A stretch of DNA of 64,000 nucleotides from NCBI GenBank assembly GCA_050110875.1, contig CP188828.1, positions 2,542,001 through 2,606,000 on the forward strand, in the 5' to 3' direction. The DNA comes from Methyloligella sp050110875. GTDB taxonomy: Bacteria; Pseudomonadota; Alphaproteobacteria; Rhizobiales; Methyloligellaceae. A program made the position numbers and the translations under genes. Of the stretch, positions 8,531-16,676 are shown piece by piece. Under the pieces are notes generated by a model, which did not search any database, was not told the origin of the DNA, and worked only from the letters and a program-made list of their open reading frames with translations. How positions within the stretch are numbered: position 1 is the stretch's first letter; every line of letters begins with the position of its first letter.

Positions 8531-9343
8531 TCACAATCCGAGAACATCTGCCATTGAATAGAGGCCTGGAGGTTTTCCGAAACCCCATTGAGCGGCTTTG
8601 ACGGCGCCTCGCGAGAAAATACCGCGATCAGTCGCGATATGGCCGAGCTCAATGCGTTCGCCGGGTCCGACAAAGACGATCTTGTGTTCGCCGACGACAT
8701 CGCCGCCGCGCATGCAGGAAAATCCGATATCGCCGTCGCGGCGCGGGCCTGTCTGGCCTTCGCGGGCGAAAACGCCCTTCTCCTTCAGAGAAACGCCGCG
8801 GGCCTTGGCGGCGGCTTCGCCGAGCATCAGCGCCGTACCGGAAGGCGCATCCTTCTTATGGCGGTGGTGCAGCTCGACGATCTCCACGTCGAAGCTCTCG
8901 TCGAGGGCCTTGGCGACCTTTTCGGTGAGGTTCGCCAGGAGATTGACGCCCATGCTCATATTGCCCGCCCGGATGATGGTGGCGTGACGGCTGGCGGCTT
9001 TCAGGGCGTCCTGATCCTCATCGGACAGACCGGTGGTCCCGATCACGTGGACGATGCGGGCCTGGGCGGACAGGGCGGCAAACTCGACCGTGGCCTTCGG
9101 GGTGGTGAAATCGAGCACCGCCTGAACCTCGGCAAAAAGCGGAACCGGATTGTCGGTGATGGTGACGCCGAGCGGCTCGAGCCCTGCGACCTCACCGATA
9201 TCCTTGCCGATGAAATCCGAATCCGGCGTCTCCACGCCGCCGGCCACGGTGCAGCCGGGCGTTTCGGCCACGGCGCGCGTCAGGGCCTGGCCCATACGCC
9301 CGCCGGCGCCGAGCACCGCAATCTTCAAATCTTTGTCTGACAT
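8531..9343 (-). CDS. dapB: 4-hydroxy-tetrahydrodipicolinate reductase
   Basis: 270 residues, the family length. The NAD(P)H-binding AVLGAGGRMGQAL is at 9-21, the substrate-binding signature ELHHRHKKDAPSGTA about residue 155, and the C-terminal FSRGAVKAA-W is followed by G-LYSM-DVLGL. It makes tetrahydrodipicolinate for lysine and meso-diaminopimelate (peptidoglycan) synthesis. It is the first gene of a two-gene unit with gpmA, an arrangement frequent in alphaproteobacteria. Its ribosome site is weak. Confidence 0.95.
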   Translation of the reverse strand: MSDKDLKIAVLGAGGRMGQALTRAVAETPGCTVAGGVETPDSDFIGKDIGEVAGLEPLGVTITDNPVPLFAEVQAVLDFTTPKATVEFAALSAQARIVHVIGTTGLSDEDQDALKAASRHATIIRAGNMSMGVNLLANLTEKVAKALDESFDVEIVELHHRHKKDAPSGTALMLGEAAAKARGVSLKEKGVFAREGQTGPRRDGDIGFSCMRGGDVVGEHKIVFVGPGERIELGHIATDRGIFSRGAVKAAQWGFGKPPGLYSMADVLGL

Positions 9344-9510
9344 CGTCGAAGGCGAGTTTCGTCCAAAGGGGTTCTTGCGCGACGCGTCGGAGCGCCAGTG
9401 CCGTTCTAAGACGTGGCTTGCCCGGTCACAAGCCCGGATCCGGGTCGTAACGGTAAGCGGTGACGATTCGATGGTCTGCCGGCGATTTGCCGTGGGAGAC
9501 GTTTAGATCC

Positions 9511-11577
9511 TCAAGCGACGAGCGGGGTTTTTGGTTCCAGCTCTTCCTCGTGCTCGGGGACCTCGTCCTCGGGGCGGCCGTAATAGAAGCCCTGCACCTG
9601 GTTGCAGCCCCAATTTCGCAAGATCTCGGCTTGGCTCGCATTCTCCACGCCTTCGGCCGTAATGGTCACGTGGAGCGATTTGCCGAGGCCGACGATGCTG
9701 TTGACGATGGCGCTGGCTTCGGCGTTTTCGCCGAGGGAATCGATGAAGGAGCGGTCGATCTTGATCTTCTTCACCGGGAAGCGGGTGAGGTAGCTGAGGC
9801 TCGAATAGCCGGTGCCGAAATCGTCCATAGCGATGGAGACGCCGAGCCGGTCGAGCGCTTCCAGCATGGCGACGACGGAGTCGGTGTTCTGGAGCAGCAG
9901 CTTCTCGGTGATCTCCAGCTCCAGGCGGGCGGGGTCGAACCCGGTCTCCTCGAGCACGCGCTTCACCATGCTCACGACGTTCTGCACCTTGAACTGGGCC
10001 GGCGAGAGGTTGACGGCGAGCTTGGTGTCCTTGTCCCAGGTGGTCGCGTAATGACAGGCGGTGCGCAGGACCCATTCCCCGATGGGGGCGATCAGACCGG
10101 TCTCTTCGGCAAGCGGCAGGAAGACGGAAGGCGGGATATCGCCATCGGTCGGGTGCCGCCATCGGGCGAGCGCTTCGTAGCCGGTGAGGGCGCCGGTCGT
10201 GAGATCGAATTGCGGCTGATACTCGACCCGCAACTCGCCCTTGCGCACGGCCACACGCAGATCGTTTTCCAGCTTGCGGCGCTTCTGGAGCGCGGCATCC
10301 ATGGACGGCTCGAAGAAGCGGAAGGTGTTGCGGCCGTCCTGCTTGGCCCGGTAGAGCGCCAGGTCCGCGTTTTTAAGAAGCTCGTCGCCGGTCGTCCCGT
10401 CATCGGGACCGATCGCGATGCCGATGCTGCCGGAGCTGACGACCTCATGGCCGTCGAGGCGATAGGTCTCGGCGAGGGCCGAGCTGACCCTGCGCGCCAG
10501 CGGTAGAACGTCCTCCGGCGTCTCGAGCTGCTCCGCGACGATGGCGAACTCGTCGCCGCCGAGGCGACCGACGAGATCGACCTCGCGTACATTCGAACGA
10601 AGGCGGGCGGAAACCTCCTGGAGAAGCAAATCGCCGGTCGGATGGCCGAGGGTATCGTTGATGTCCTTGAAGCGATCCAGATCGAGGCAAAGCACCGCCA
10701 TATAAGTCTCGTGGCGCTTGCAGCGGCCGACGGCCCGGTCGAGGGTCTGGCGGAGCTGCAGCCGGTTGGGAAGGCCGGTGAGAGAATCGTGCAGTGCGAG
10801 GAAGCGGATCTGATCCTCCGCCTTCCAGCGTTCGCGGATGCGACGGGACGCGATCGCGGCCGGGACCGAGAAGCCCATGACGATCAGCAGGCTGGTTGCG
10901 AAGCTCACCACGGTGAGCGCCAAGTCGGTCATGTTCGCCGCGGCCTTCTGGTCGATCCGGAAGGCATAGATGCGATCGAGCTTGCCGTCGGCGGCGCTGA
11001 TGGGCACGAAGGCCAGCGGCTCGCCCGGCCCGGCGTCGAAGCCGTCGGAGAATTTCATATGCCCGGTCTCGATCGCTTCATTGAGGCTGGCGCGTGCGGT
11101 TGGATCCCGCATGGCGACCGAAAAGCTGCGAGCATCGACATTGCCGCCGGTCGCCAGCACCTTGCGGTCGGGCGCCAAGATGGCAAAGCCGGCAAGGCGG
11201 CTCACGTAATCGTCGGGATTGCTCTCGCGGTCGCGGCCAAACCAGTTGAGCATCATATTCTCTAGGCCCGGTCCGCGATGGGGCTTCTCGTGAACCTCGT
11301 AGGCTTCGGGATTGGCGGCGGATTGTGCGTGGCGCGCCAATGCCTCGGGCTCCAGCACATGGGTTTGCTGGTCCAGAATTTCGGAGTTGAGCTGGCCGCT
11401 CTTGGAGAGGCTTTCGTCGACGATCTTGGTCCAGCTGATCGCGGCATCGCGTGCGTCGGTCTCCAGCACATGTTGAAGCGTGGTCCGGCCCGTCATGACG
11501 CCGGCGACCACGGTTAGGAGACCGAGGATAATAAGTCCGACCATTACGAGTCGGTCGCGTGCCGCGAACTCAGGCAT
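9511..11577 (-). CDS. Membrane-bound bifunctional GGDEF-EAL protein (cyclic-di-GMP turnover)
   Basis: 688 residues. A membrane segment (about 9-30), a roughly 180-residue periplasmic sensor region of no recognised family and a second membrane segment (about 215-245) precede a GGDEF domain. That domain has an intact RLGGDEFAIV and an inhibitory RxxD five residues before GGDEF. The C-terminal EAL domain keeps the catalytic set: YEALARW, NLSPAQF, LEITE, MDDFGTGYSSL, IKIDRSFI, AEGVEN and a Q in the terminal QGFYYGRP. Both synthase and phosphodiesterase look competent, so the net effect on biofilm or motility cannot be told from sequence. Confidence 0.93.
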   Translation of the reverse strand: MPEFAARDRLVMVGLIILGLLTVVAGVMTGRTTLQHVLETDARDAAISWTKIVDESLSKSGQLNSEILDQQTHVLEPEALARHAQSAANPEAYEVHEKPHRGPGLENMMLNWFGRDRESNPDDYVSRLAGFAILAPDRKVLATGGNVDARSFSVAMRDPTARASLNEAIETGHMKFSDGFDAGPGEPLAFVPISAADGKLDRIYAFRIDQKAAANMTDLALTVVSFATSLLIVMGFSVPAAIASRRIRERWKAEDQIRFLALHDSLTGLPNRLQLRQTLDRAVGRCKRHETYMAVLCLDLDRFKDINDTLGHPTGDLLLQEVSARLRSNVREVDLVGRLGGDEFAIVAEQLETPEDVLPLARRVSSALAETYRLDGHEVVSSGSIGIAIGPDDGTTGDELLKNADLALYRAKQDGRNTFRFFEPSMDAALQKRRKLENDLRVAVRKGELRVEYQPQFDLTTGALTGYEALARWRHPTDGDIPPSVFLPLAEETGLIAPIGEWVLRTACHYATTWDKDTKLAVNLSPAQFKVQNVVSMVKRVLEETGFDPARLELEITEKLLLQNTDSVVAMLEALDRLGVSIAMDDFGTGYSSLSYLTRFPVKKIKIDRSFIDSLGENAEASAIVNSIVGLGKSLHVTITAEGVENASQAEILRNWGCNQVQGFYYGRPEDEVPEHEEELEPKTPLVA

Positions 11578-11674
11578 GAATGAAGCGCTCCCATAGCCGC
11601 TGGTGAAGGAGGCGCTTATAGTCCGGTTGTGTTAAGACCAGACCAATCGGTGCAGTTAGCAGGCGGTTAAAGAA

Positions 11675-12181
11675 TTATCGCCAAGCGAAGGCAATCTTGC
11701 GCAAGGAGACGTCGCCGAAGCGCTCCGCCCCTTCTGCAACCGGCTCGCCGCCGCGGTTGAGATAGAAGTTGCAGGCGGCGTCATTGTCCGCCAAAGCCCA
11801 GATTACAAGGCCTTTCGCGCCTGCATTGGCGAGGCATTTCCGTGCGCCGGAGAAAAGCTGCTCGCCAAAACCGAGTCCCTGGTAAACGGGATGGATATAG
11901 AGCTCGTAGATTTCGCCCTGGAAGGCAGACCGGCGAAGGCGGCTGCGTCCATAGGTTGTATACCCGAGAGGCTCCCCGCCGAAGTCCAGAACCAGCATCG
12001 CGTTCTTGCGGACGATCGCGGTGTCCCACCAGCCAGGCCCGCGAAGGGCGATCATTCTTTCGAGTTGCTTGTGGGGAATGATGCCTTGATAGGCCCCGCG
12101 CCATGCATCCGCATAGACCTCCGCGAGCTTGGGCGAATCGTCAGGACGTCCTCTTCGGATCTGCGCGACCTTCGTCTCCAT
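11675..12181 (-). CDS. GNAT family N-acetyltransferase
   Basis: 168 residues from ATG 12181; a TTG two codons earlier is also possible. The fold order is clear: R-P-D-D at the start, ELYIHPVYQGLGFGEQLF (beta4 and the acetyl-CoA pyrophosphate loop Q-G-x-G-x-G-x variant) at about 95-112, and the N-x-A-A-C-N-F-Y-L-N-R-G-G motif near 140. The acceptor substrate is unknown. No ribosome site of note. Neighbours give no hint. Confidence 0.82.
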   Translation of the reverse strand: METKVAQIRRGRPDDSPKLAEVYADAWRGAYQGIIPHKQLERMIALRGPGWWDTAIVRKNAMLVLDFGGEPLGYTTYGRSRLRRSAFQGEIYELYIHPVYQGLGFGEQLFSGARKCLANAGAKGLVIWALADNDAACNFYLNRGGEPVAEGAERFGDVSLRKIAFAWR

Positions 12182-12259
12182 ATTCAAAGATTAGCCACTG
12201 CTTCGACGATTCGCAAAGACAATGCTTGCTTGACTCGTGGGTAAGCCCCGCTCTCACGC

Positions 12260-12289
12260 AAAAAGGGCCGGACGTTTCCGCCCGGCCCT
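12260..12289 (-). terminator. Rho-independent terminator of the PepSY gene
   Basis: Read on the minus strand, AGGGCCGG pairs with CCGGCCCT (12264-12271 with 12282-12289) across a 10-base loop and is followed by a T-run (complement of the A-run 12260-12264). It starts 33 bases after the PepSY stop codon. Confidence 0.8.
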
Positions 12290-12322
12290 CTCAGAAGCCG
12301 CATATTCCGACCGGCGTGTGGG

Positions 12323-12592
12323 TTAGTCGCGGGACATCAGGAGGATGTTGAAGTCCTCGTCGAGCTTGATGTCGTACGGGCCGATCTCACACTCGGCGTC
12401 GTCGATCTCGTAGATGCCGGACTTCTCGTGATCGTAGTCGCCGCCCTTGCAGCCGATCTTGGCGAGGGTCTCCTCGATCTTCTTCACGGCTTCGTCGGAG
12501 GGCGGGATGTCTTCGTCGGCGAGAGCGACATTGGAGAAGGCAAGGGCGCCGGCGAGAGCCAGGGCCGCGGCAAAGGTCGTGGTCTTGAGCAT
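12323..12592 (-). CDS. Small secreted PepSY-like domain protein
   Basis: 89 residues. A signal peptide (basic start, Ala/Leu core, cleavage near ALADE about residue 25) leaves about 64 acidic residues with the order D-E-A-x-x-K-I-E-E-T-L-A-K-I-G-C-K-G-G and a final YEIDDAEC-GPYDIKLDEDFNIL. This matches the single-domain periplasmic PepSY_2-type proteins, possibly peptidase inhibitors or metal binders. The start has AGAGGA seven bases upstream. The frame runs further upstream but is not signal-peptide-like there. A terminator follows. Confidence 0.82.
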   Translation of the reverse strand: MLKTTTFAAALALAGALAFSNVALADEDIPPSDEAVKKIEETLAKIGCKGGDYDHEKSGIYEIDDAECEIGPYDIKLDEDFNILLMSRD

Positions 12593-12686
12593 TGGAAGTC
12601 CTCTTATGATTTGAGTTCGGCAATTGGGACCGCAGGGAGGCGCGGCGCTGGATTGCCAATCCATAAGAGCAAGTTTCTTATACAAC

Positions 12687-12701
12687 CGGGAGACACTCCC
12701 G
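12687..12701. other. Small inverted repeat between typA and the PepSY gene
   Basis: CGGGAG-ACA-CTCCCG forms a perfect 6-bp stem with a 3-base loop. It lies after typA and before the PepSY gene on the same strand. It has no T-run, so it may belong to the end of the typA transcript or to the PepSY promoter region. Confidence 0.3.
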
Positions 12702-12770
12702 ATCAGTTGGTGAAAACTAGGCAATGATTTTCGGGATAATTCGGCAATAAATCGGCCGGATGAGGCAGAA

Positions 12771-14603
12771 TCACGCAGGCACTGTCCCGGCTTCCTTAGC
12801 GCGTTCGGCCCGTTTGCGCACATTCGGATCGAGATGCTGCTTGCGGAGACGAATCGCTTTCGGCGTCACCTCCACCAATTCATCGTTGGCGATCCAGGCC
12901 AGGGCACGCTCCAGGGTCATCTTGATGGGCGGGGTGAGCTTGACCGCTTCGTCCTTGGACGTGGTGCGGATATTGGTGAGCTTCTTGCCCTTCAGCACAT
13001 TCACCTCGAGATCGTTCTCCCGGGTGTGCTCGCCGACGATCATCCCCTGATAGACCTTCCAGCCGGGCTCGATCATCATCGGGCCGCGATCCTCCAGGTT
13101 CCACAAGGCATAGGCCACGGCCTCGCCGTTGTCGGTGGAGATGAGCACGCCGGTGCGGCGGCTCGGGATGTCGCCGCGGAAGGGCTGATACTCATAGAAG
13201 AGCCGGTTCATGATGGCGGTACCGCGCGTGTCGGTCAGCAACTCGCCCTGATAGCCGATCAGTCCACGGGTCGGGGCGTGGAAGACGAGCCTCTGCCGGC
13301 CGCCGCCGGAGGGCTTCATCTCGACCATCTCGGCCTTCCGCTCCGAGAGCTTCTGGACCACGGCGCCGGAATGCTCCTCGTCCACATCGATGATGACCTC
13401 CTCGATGGGCTCCAGCACCTGGCCGTCGTCGTCCTTCTGCAAGACGACGCGGGGACGCGACACGCCGAGCTCGAAACCTTCCCGGCGCATGTTCTCGATG
13501 AGGATGGCGAGCTGAAGCTCGCCGCGGCCGGAGACAATGAACGAGTCCTTCTCGTCGGTGTCGGCTACGCGGAGGGCGACATTGCCTTCCGCCTCCTTCA
13601 TCAGCCGATCGCGGATGACGCGGCTGGTCACCTTATCGCCCTCGGTGCCGGCGAGCGGGCTGTCGTTGACCATGAAGGTCATGGAGACGGTGGGCGGATC
13701 GATGGGCTGGGCGGTCAGCGGCTCGGTCACTTGCGGGTCGCAGAACGTATCGGCGACGGTGCCCTTGGTCAGACCGGCGATGGCGACGATATCGCCGGCG
13801 ACGCCTTCGTCGACGGGCTGTCGCTCGATGCCGCGGAAGGCGAGAATCTTCGAGACCCGGCCTTGGTCGACCAGCTCGCCTTCGGCGTTCAACGCATGAA
13901 CGGTCTGGTTGGGCTTCAAGCTGCCGGAGGTAATGCGGCCGGTGATGATGCGGCCGAGATAGGGATTGGCCTCCAGCAGCGTGCCGAGCATGCGGAAGGG
14001 ACCGTCCTCGACAACCGGTGGTCCGACGTGACGCAGCACCAGATCGAAGAGCGGCGCCATGCCCTGGTCCTTCGGTCCGTCCTCGTTCTCGGCCATCCAG
14101 CCTTCCTTGGCGGAGCCGTAGAGGATCGGGAAGTCGAGCTGCTCGTCGGAGGCGTCGAGAGCGGCGAAGAGATCGAAGACCTCGTCGATCACCTCGTTCG
14201 GCCGGGCATCGGGTTTGTCGACCTTGTTGATGGCAACGATGGGCTTGAGCCCCACCTGGAGCGCCTTGCCGACCACGAACTTGGTCTGGGGCATGGGGCC
14301 TTCGGCGGCATCCACCAGCACGATGGCGCCATCCACCATGTTGAGGATGCGCTCGACCTCGCCGCCGAAATCGGCATGGCCCGGGGTATCGACGATATTG
14401 ATGCGCGTGTCGTTCCAGACCACGGAGGTGGCCTTGGCGAGGATGGTGATGCCGCGCTCCTTCTCCAGATCGTTGGAATCCATCACCCGCTCGGCGACAC
14501 GCTGATTGTCACGGAACGAGCCGGATTGCTGGAGAAGCTTGTCGACCAGGGTGGTCTTGCCATGGTCGACATGGGCGATGATGGCGATATTGCGTAGCTG
14601 CAT
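12771..14603 (-). CDS. typA: Ribosome-associated translational GTPase TypA/BipA
   Basis: 610 residues, the family length. The GTPase motifs are intact: AHVDHGKTTL (G1), RGITI (G2), DTPGHADFGGEVER (G3), NKVDKPDARP (G4) and the SAKEGW segment (G5). The EF-G-like domains follow, with the C-terminal GLIGYQGELLTDTRGTAIMN and the basic tail that binds the ribosome. TypA assists 50S assembly and growth under cold or stress. The start codon is preceded by an unusual leader hairpin with a T-run and by a good promoter (separate entries), and no Shine-Dalgarno is evident. Confidence 0.96.
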   Translation of the reverse strand: MQLRNIAIIAHVDHGKTTLVDKLLQQSGSFRDNQRVAERVMDSNDLEKERGITILAKATSVVWNDTRINIVDTPGHADFGGEVERILNMVDGAIVLVDAAEGPMPQTKFVVGKALQVGLKPIVAINKVDKPDARPNEVIDEVFDLFAALDASDEQLDFPILYGSAKEGWMAENEDGPKDQGMAPLFDLVLRHVGPPVVEDGPFRMLGTLLEANPYLGRIITGRITSGSLKPNQTVHALNAEGELVDQGRVSKILAFRGIERQPVDEGVAGDIVAIAGLTKGTVADTFCDPQVTEPLTAQPIDPPTVSMTFMVNDSPLAGTEGDKVTSRVIRDRLMKEAEGNVALRVADTDEKDSFIVSGRGELQLAILIENMRREGFELGVSRPRVVLQKDDDGQVLEPIEEVIIDVDEEHSGAVVQKLSERKAEMVEMKPSGGGRQRLVFHAPTRGLIGYQGELLTDTRGTAIMNRLFYEYQPFRGDIPSRRTGVLISTDNGEAVAYALWNLEDRGPMMIEPGWKVYQGMIVGEHTRENDLEVNVLKGKKLTNIRTTSKDEAVKLTPPIKMTLERALAWIANDELVEVTPKAIRLRKQHLDPNVRKRAERAKEAGTVPA

Positions 14604-14616
14604 GGGGTTCTAAACC

Positions 14617-14644
14617 AAAAAGCGGGCCCGCTTGCCGGACCCGC
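14617..14644 (-). promoter_or_regulatory. Hairpin with T-run in the typA leader (terminator or attenuator)
   Basis: On the minus strand GCGGGTCCG (14644-14636) pairs with CGGGCCCGC (14630-14622), nine pairs including one G-T, with a five-base loop. TTTTT follows. The T-run ends only about 14 bases before the typA ATG. It could terminate the upstream protease transcript, but given the promoter at 14661-14689 it also lies inside the typA leader. Confidence 0.6.
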
Positions 14645-14660
14645 GCCTGTCTTTGGCAGC

Positions 14661-14689
14661 GATATATAGAGGGTGAGGCCTGCATGCAA
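14661..14689 (-). promoter_or_regulatory. Probable sigma-70 promoter of typA
   Basis: TTGCAT (-35, complement of 14684-14689), a 17-base spacer and TATATC (-10, complement of 14661-14666). Transcription would begin near 14654, giving a leader of about 50 bases that holds little besides the hairpin. Confidence 0.55.
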
Positions 14690-14713
14690 TGCGGCGTCTC
14701 TCCCGATCGCCTC

Positions 14714-15832
14714 TCAGCGTAGATTGCCCCATGGGCCGGGATAGTTGCCGCGGTCCTCGGGGCGGGCGCTGTTCAGCATCATGAGCTCGCCCAAATTTTC
14801 CAAGGTGAGCAGACCGATCAGCTTGCCGTCCGGACCGGTGATGCCGACGGCTGGCTTCCGCTTCTCGGTCAGGGCGCGCAAGGCCGTCTCGAGGCTGGCC
14901 CGCGCGGGCAGGGTCGGGATCTCGGTCTGCATCGCCTCCAGGACGGGCGTGTCCGGTCCCGTCTGCTTCATGGCTCTGACCATGGCGTCGCGGGTCAGCA
15001 GACCGCGCAGACGTCCAGATGCGTCGATCACGGGGAATTCCGTCTGGGTGGTGCGGATCAGCGCATCCGCCGCGTCGGCCACGGTCGCTTTGGTGTCCAG
15101 GGACTGGAACTCGGTGATCATGGCGTCGGAGACCAGCGTTCCCTGAGCCACAGCTTTAAGCTGGGCTTGGGAGGCCTCGCCGGAGGCGGCCAGAAAGATA
15201 AAGGCGGCGATGATGATGAGCATCGGGTTGTAGAACAGACCCAATATGCCGAAGACCACCGCGAAACCCTGGCCGATATTGGCGGCGAGCTCGGTGGCGC
15301 GCGCATTGCTGAGGCGCATGGCCAGCAGGGCGCGCAACACCCGACCGCCATCCATGGGGAAGGCCGGGATCAGGTTGAACAGGACCAGGATGATATTGGC
15401 GCCGGCGACCTTGGCGGCCAGGGAGACGGCGGGATCCTCCAAAGCGGTGAGGTTCTCAGGGTCGAGCTGCGGTCCGACCCAAAGCAGGAGAAGGCCCGCG
15501 ATCACCACGTTCACCGCTGGGCCGGCGATGGCGACGATCAATTCCTCCATCGGCTTGTCGGGCATGCGCTCCATGGACGCGATGCCGCCGAACGGCCAGA
15601 GAGTCACGTCGCGGGTCGGCACGCCATAGCGTCTTGCAGCGAAGACGTGGCCCAGCTCATGCAATAGCACGCAAAGAAAGATCAGGGCGATGAAGGTGGT
15701 GCCTTGCCACGCCGCGGTCGCACCGCCTTGGCCGTAATAAACCATCCACAGCCAGCCCAAGAAGATCAGGAAGGTGATGTGGATTCGAATTTCTGTGCCG
15801 CGGATGGAGCCGAGGGCGATAGACCAACGCAT
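14714..15832 (-). CDS. Site-2 protease family membrane metallopeptidase with CBS domains
   Basis: 372 residues. Several membrane segments surround the zinc site HELGH (about residue 60) and the second motif NLIPAFPMDGGRVLRA, whose Asp is the third ligand. Two C-terminal CBS domains (about 240-360) may sense adenosyl ligands. This is the M50B-CBS type of rhomboid-independent intramembrane protease. Its substrates are unknown. I chose ATG 15832, where the family-like M-R-W-S-I-A-L-G-S-I starts. The frame is open 26 codons upstream without a better ribosome site. A hairpin with T-run follows before typA. Confidence 0.87.
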   Translation of the reverse strand: MRWSIALGSIRGTEIRIHITFLIFLGWLWMVYYGQGGATAAWQGTTFIALIFLCVLLHELGHVFAARRYGVPTRDVTLWPFGGIASMERMPDKPMEELIVAIAGPAVNVVIAGLLLLWVGPQLDPENLTALEDPAVSLAAKVAGANIILVLFNLIPAFPMDGGRVLRALLAMRLSNARATELAANIGQGFAVVFGILGLFYNPMLIIIAAFIFLAASGEASQAQLKAVAQGTLVSDAMITEFQSLDTKATVADAADALIRTTQTEFPVIDASGRLRGLLTRDAMVRAMKQTGPDTPVLEAMQTEIPTLPARASLETALRALTEKRKPAVGITGPDGKLIGLLTLENLGELMMLNSARPEDRGNYPGPWGNLR

Positions 15833-15935
15833 TTCTTTTAGGACTGCCTCCGTCTTCGAGCCGTGCCTGACCCAAGTCGTGTGGGGGATCGGCATACCCG
15901 ATGCAACCAAATAGAGCGTTCAGTGTTCAGGCGGT

Positions 15936-16430
15936 ATGAGCGAGATCAGTCATAGAGATAGAGTGTGGGAAATCGTCGACAAGGCGGGCATCTGCATGAT
16001 GGTGACCCGATTTGCGGACGGTTTGCGCGCCAGGCCCTTGGAGGCCCGGCCCGATAAACATGAGGGCTTGATCTGGTTTATCACCGATGTGCGGGGCACG
16101 AAGGACGACGAGATCGCCGCCCATCACGAAATCTGCCTGACCTTCATCTCTCCGGAGGACAAGGCATATCTGTCCATTTCCGGCCGGGCGGAAACCTTGC
16201 GCGATACGGGGAAGGCCGAAGAGCTCTGGAACAAGACGCAAACCGCCTGGTGGCCGGACGGGCCGAGCGACCCGAACGTTCGGGTGATCCGTTTCGAGCC
16301 AGAGCGCGCCGAGCTTTGGGACGGGCCGAAGAGCTCGGCTGTCGCGGCCTACGAGTTCAGAAAGGCACGGGCGACGGGTGAACCTCCCGATCTCGGCGAG
16401 AACCGGAAATCCACGGTCGAAATGGGCTGA
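15936..16430 (+). CDS. Pyridoxamine-5'-phosphate-oxidase-fold (general stress) protein
   Basis: 164 residues of the split-barrel flavin-binding fold. The order ICMMVTRFADGLRARPLEA, then IWFITDVRGTKDDEI, then YLSISGRAE, W-N-K-x-x-x-A-W-W-P-x-G and a final R-F-E-P-E-R-A-E-L-W-D fits the general stress protein 26 group. Such proteins bind FMN or F420-like cofactors; the reaction is unknown. It is divergent from the protease gene across about 100 bases. A 5-bp GCGCG stem follows the stop. Confidence 0.83.
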   Translation: MSEISHRDRVWEIVDKAGICMMVTRFADGLRARPLEARPDKHEGLIWFITDVRGTKDDEIAAHHEICLTFISPEDKAYLSISGRAETLRDTGKAEELWNKTQTAWWPDGPSDPNVRVIRFEPERAELWDGPKSSAVAAYEFRKARATGEPPDLGENRKSTVEMG

Positions 16431-16502
16431 AAAACGGCAAGGCGCGGATTTTCGCGCTTAATCCGTACTTAAGTCTGCCGATTCATTTTCCACCATACGC
16501 CG

Positions 16503-16549
16503 TATAATTGATGCGGTAGACATAGAAATGCCCAGACGAGTCGGGCATG
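16503..16549 (+). promoter_or_regulatory. Possible asnB upstream region: TATAAT box and hairpin
   Basis: A perfect TATAAT stands at 16503-16508, but no good -35 lies at the right distance. Downstream ATGCCC (16529 on) and GGGCAT form a stem with an inner GAC/GTC pairing. The asnB start at 16677 has no obvious Shine-Dalgarno. Confidence 0.3.
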
Positions 16550-16676
16550 GTGTTCTCCTGTGACCAGCAGGTGGCGGAGTCGGTTGGCCAGTCATCATAC
16601 TCTTCTAGACAATTCTCCATTTCGCATCGCGGGGCGGGCGGCTCCACGGTGCCTCTTTCTTTGAGCGCTTTATTCT

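Noticed and set aside
12834..14597. 587-codon frame antisense to typA
   Set aside because: Shadow of typA from codon bias; typA is unmistakable on the other strand.
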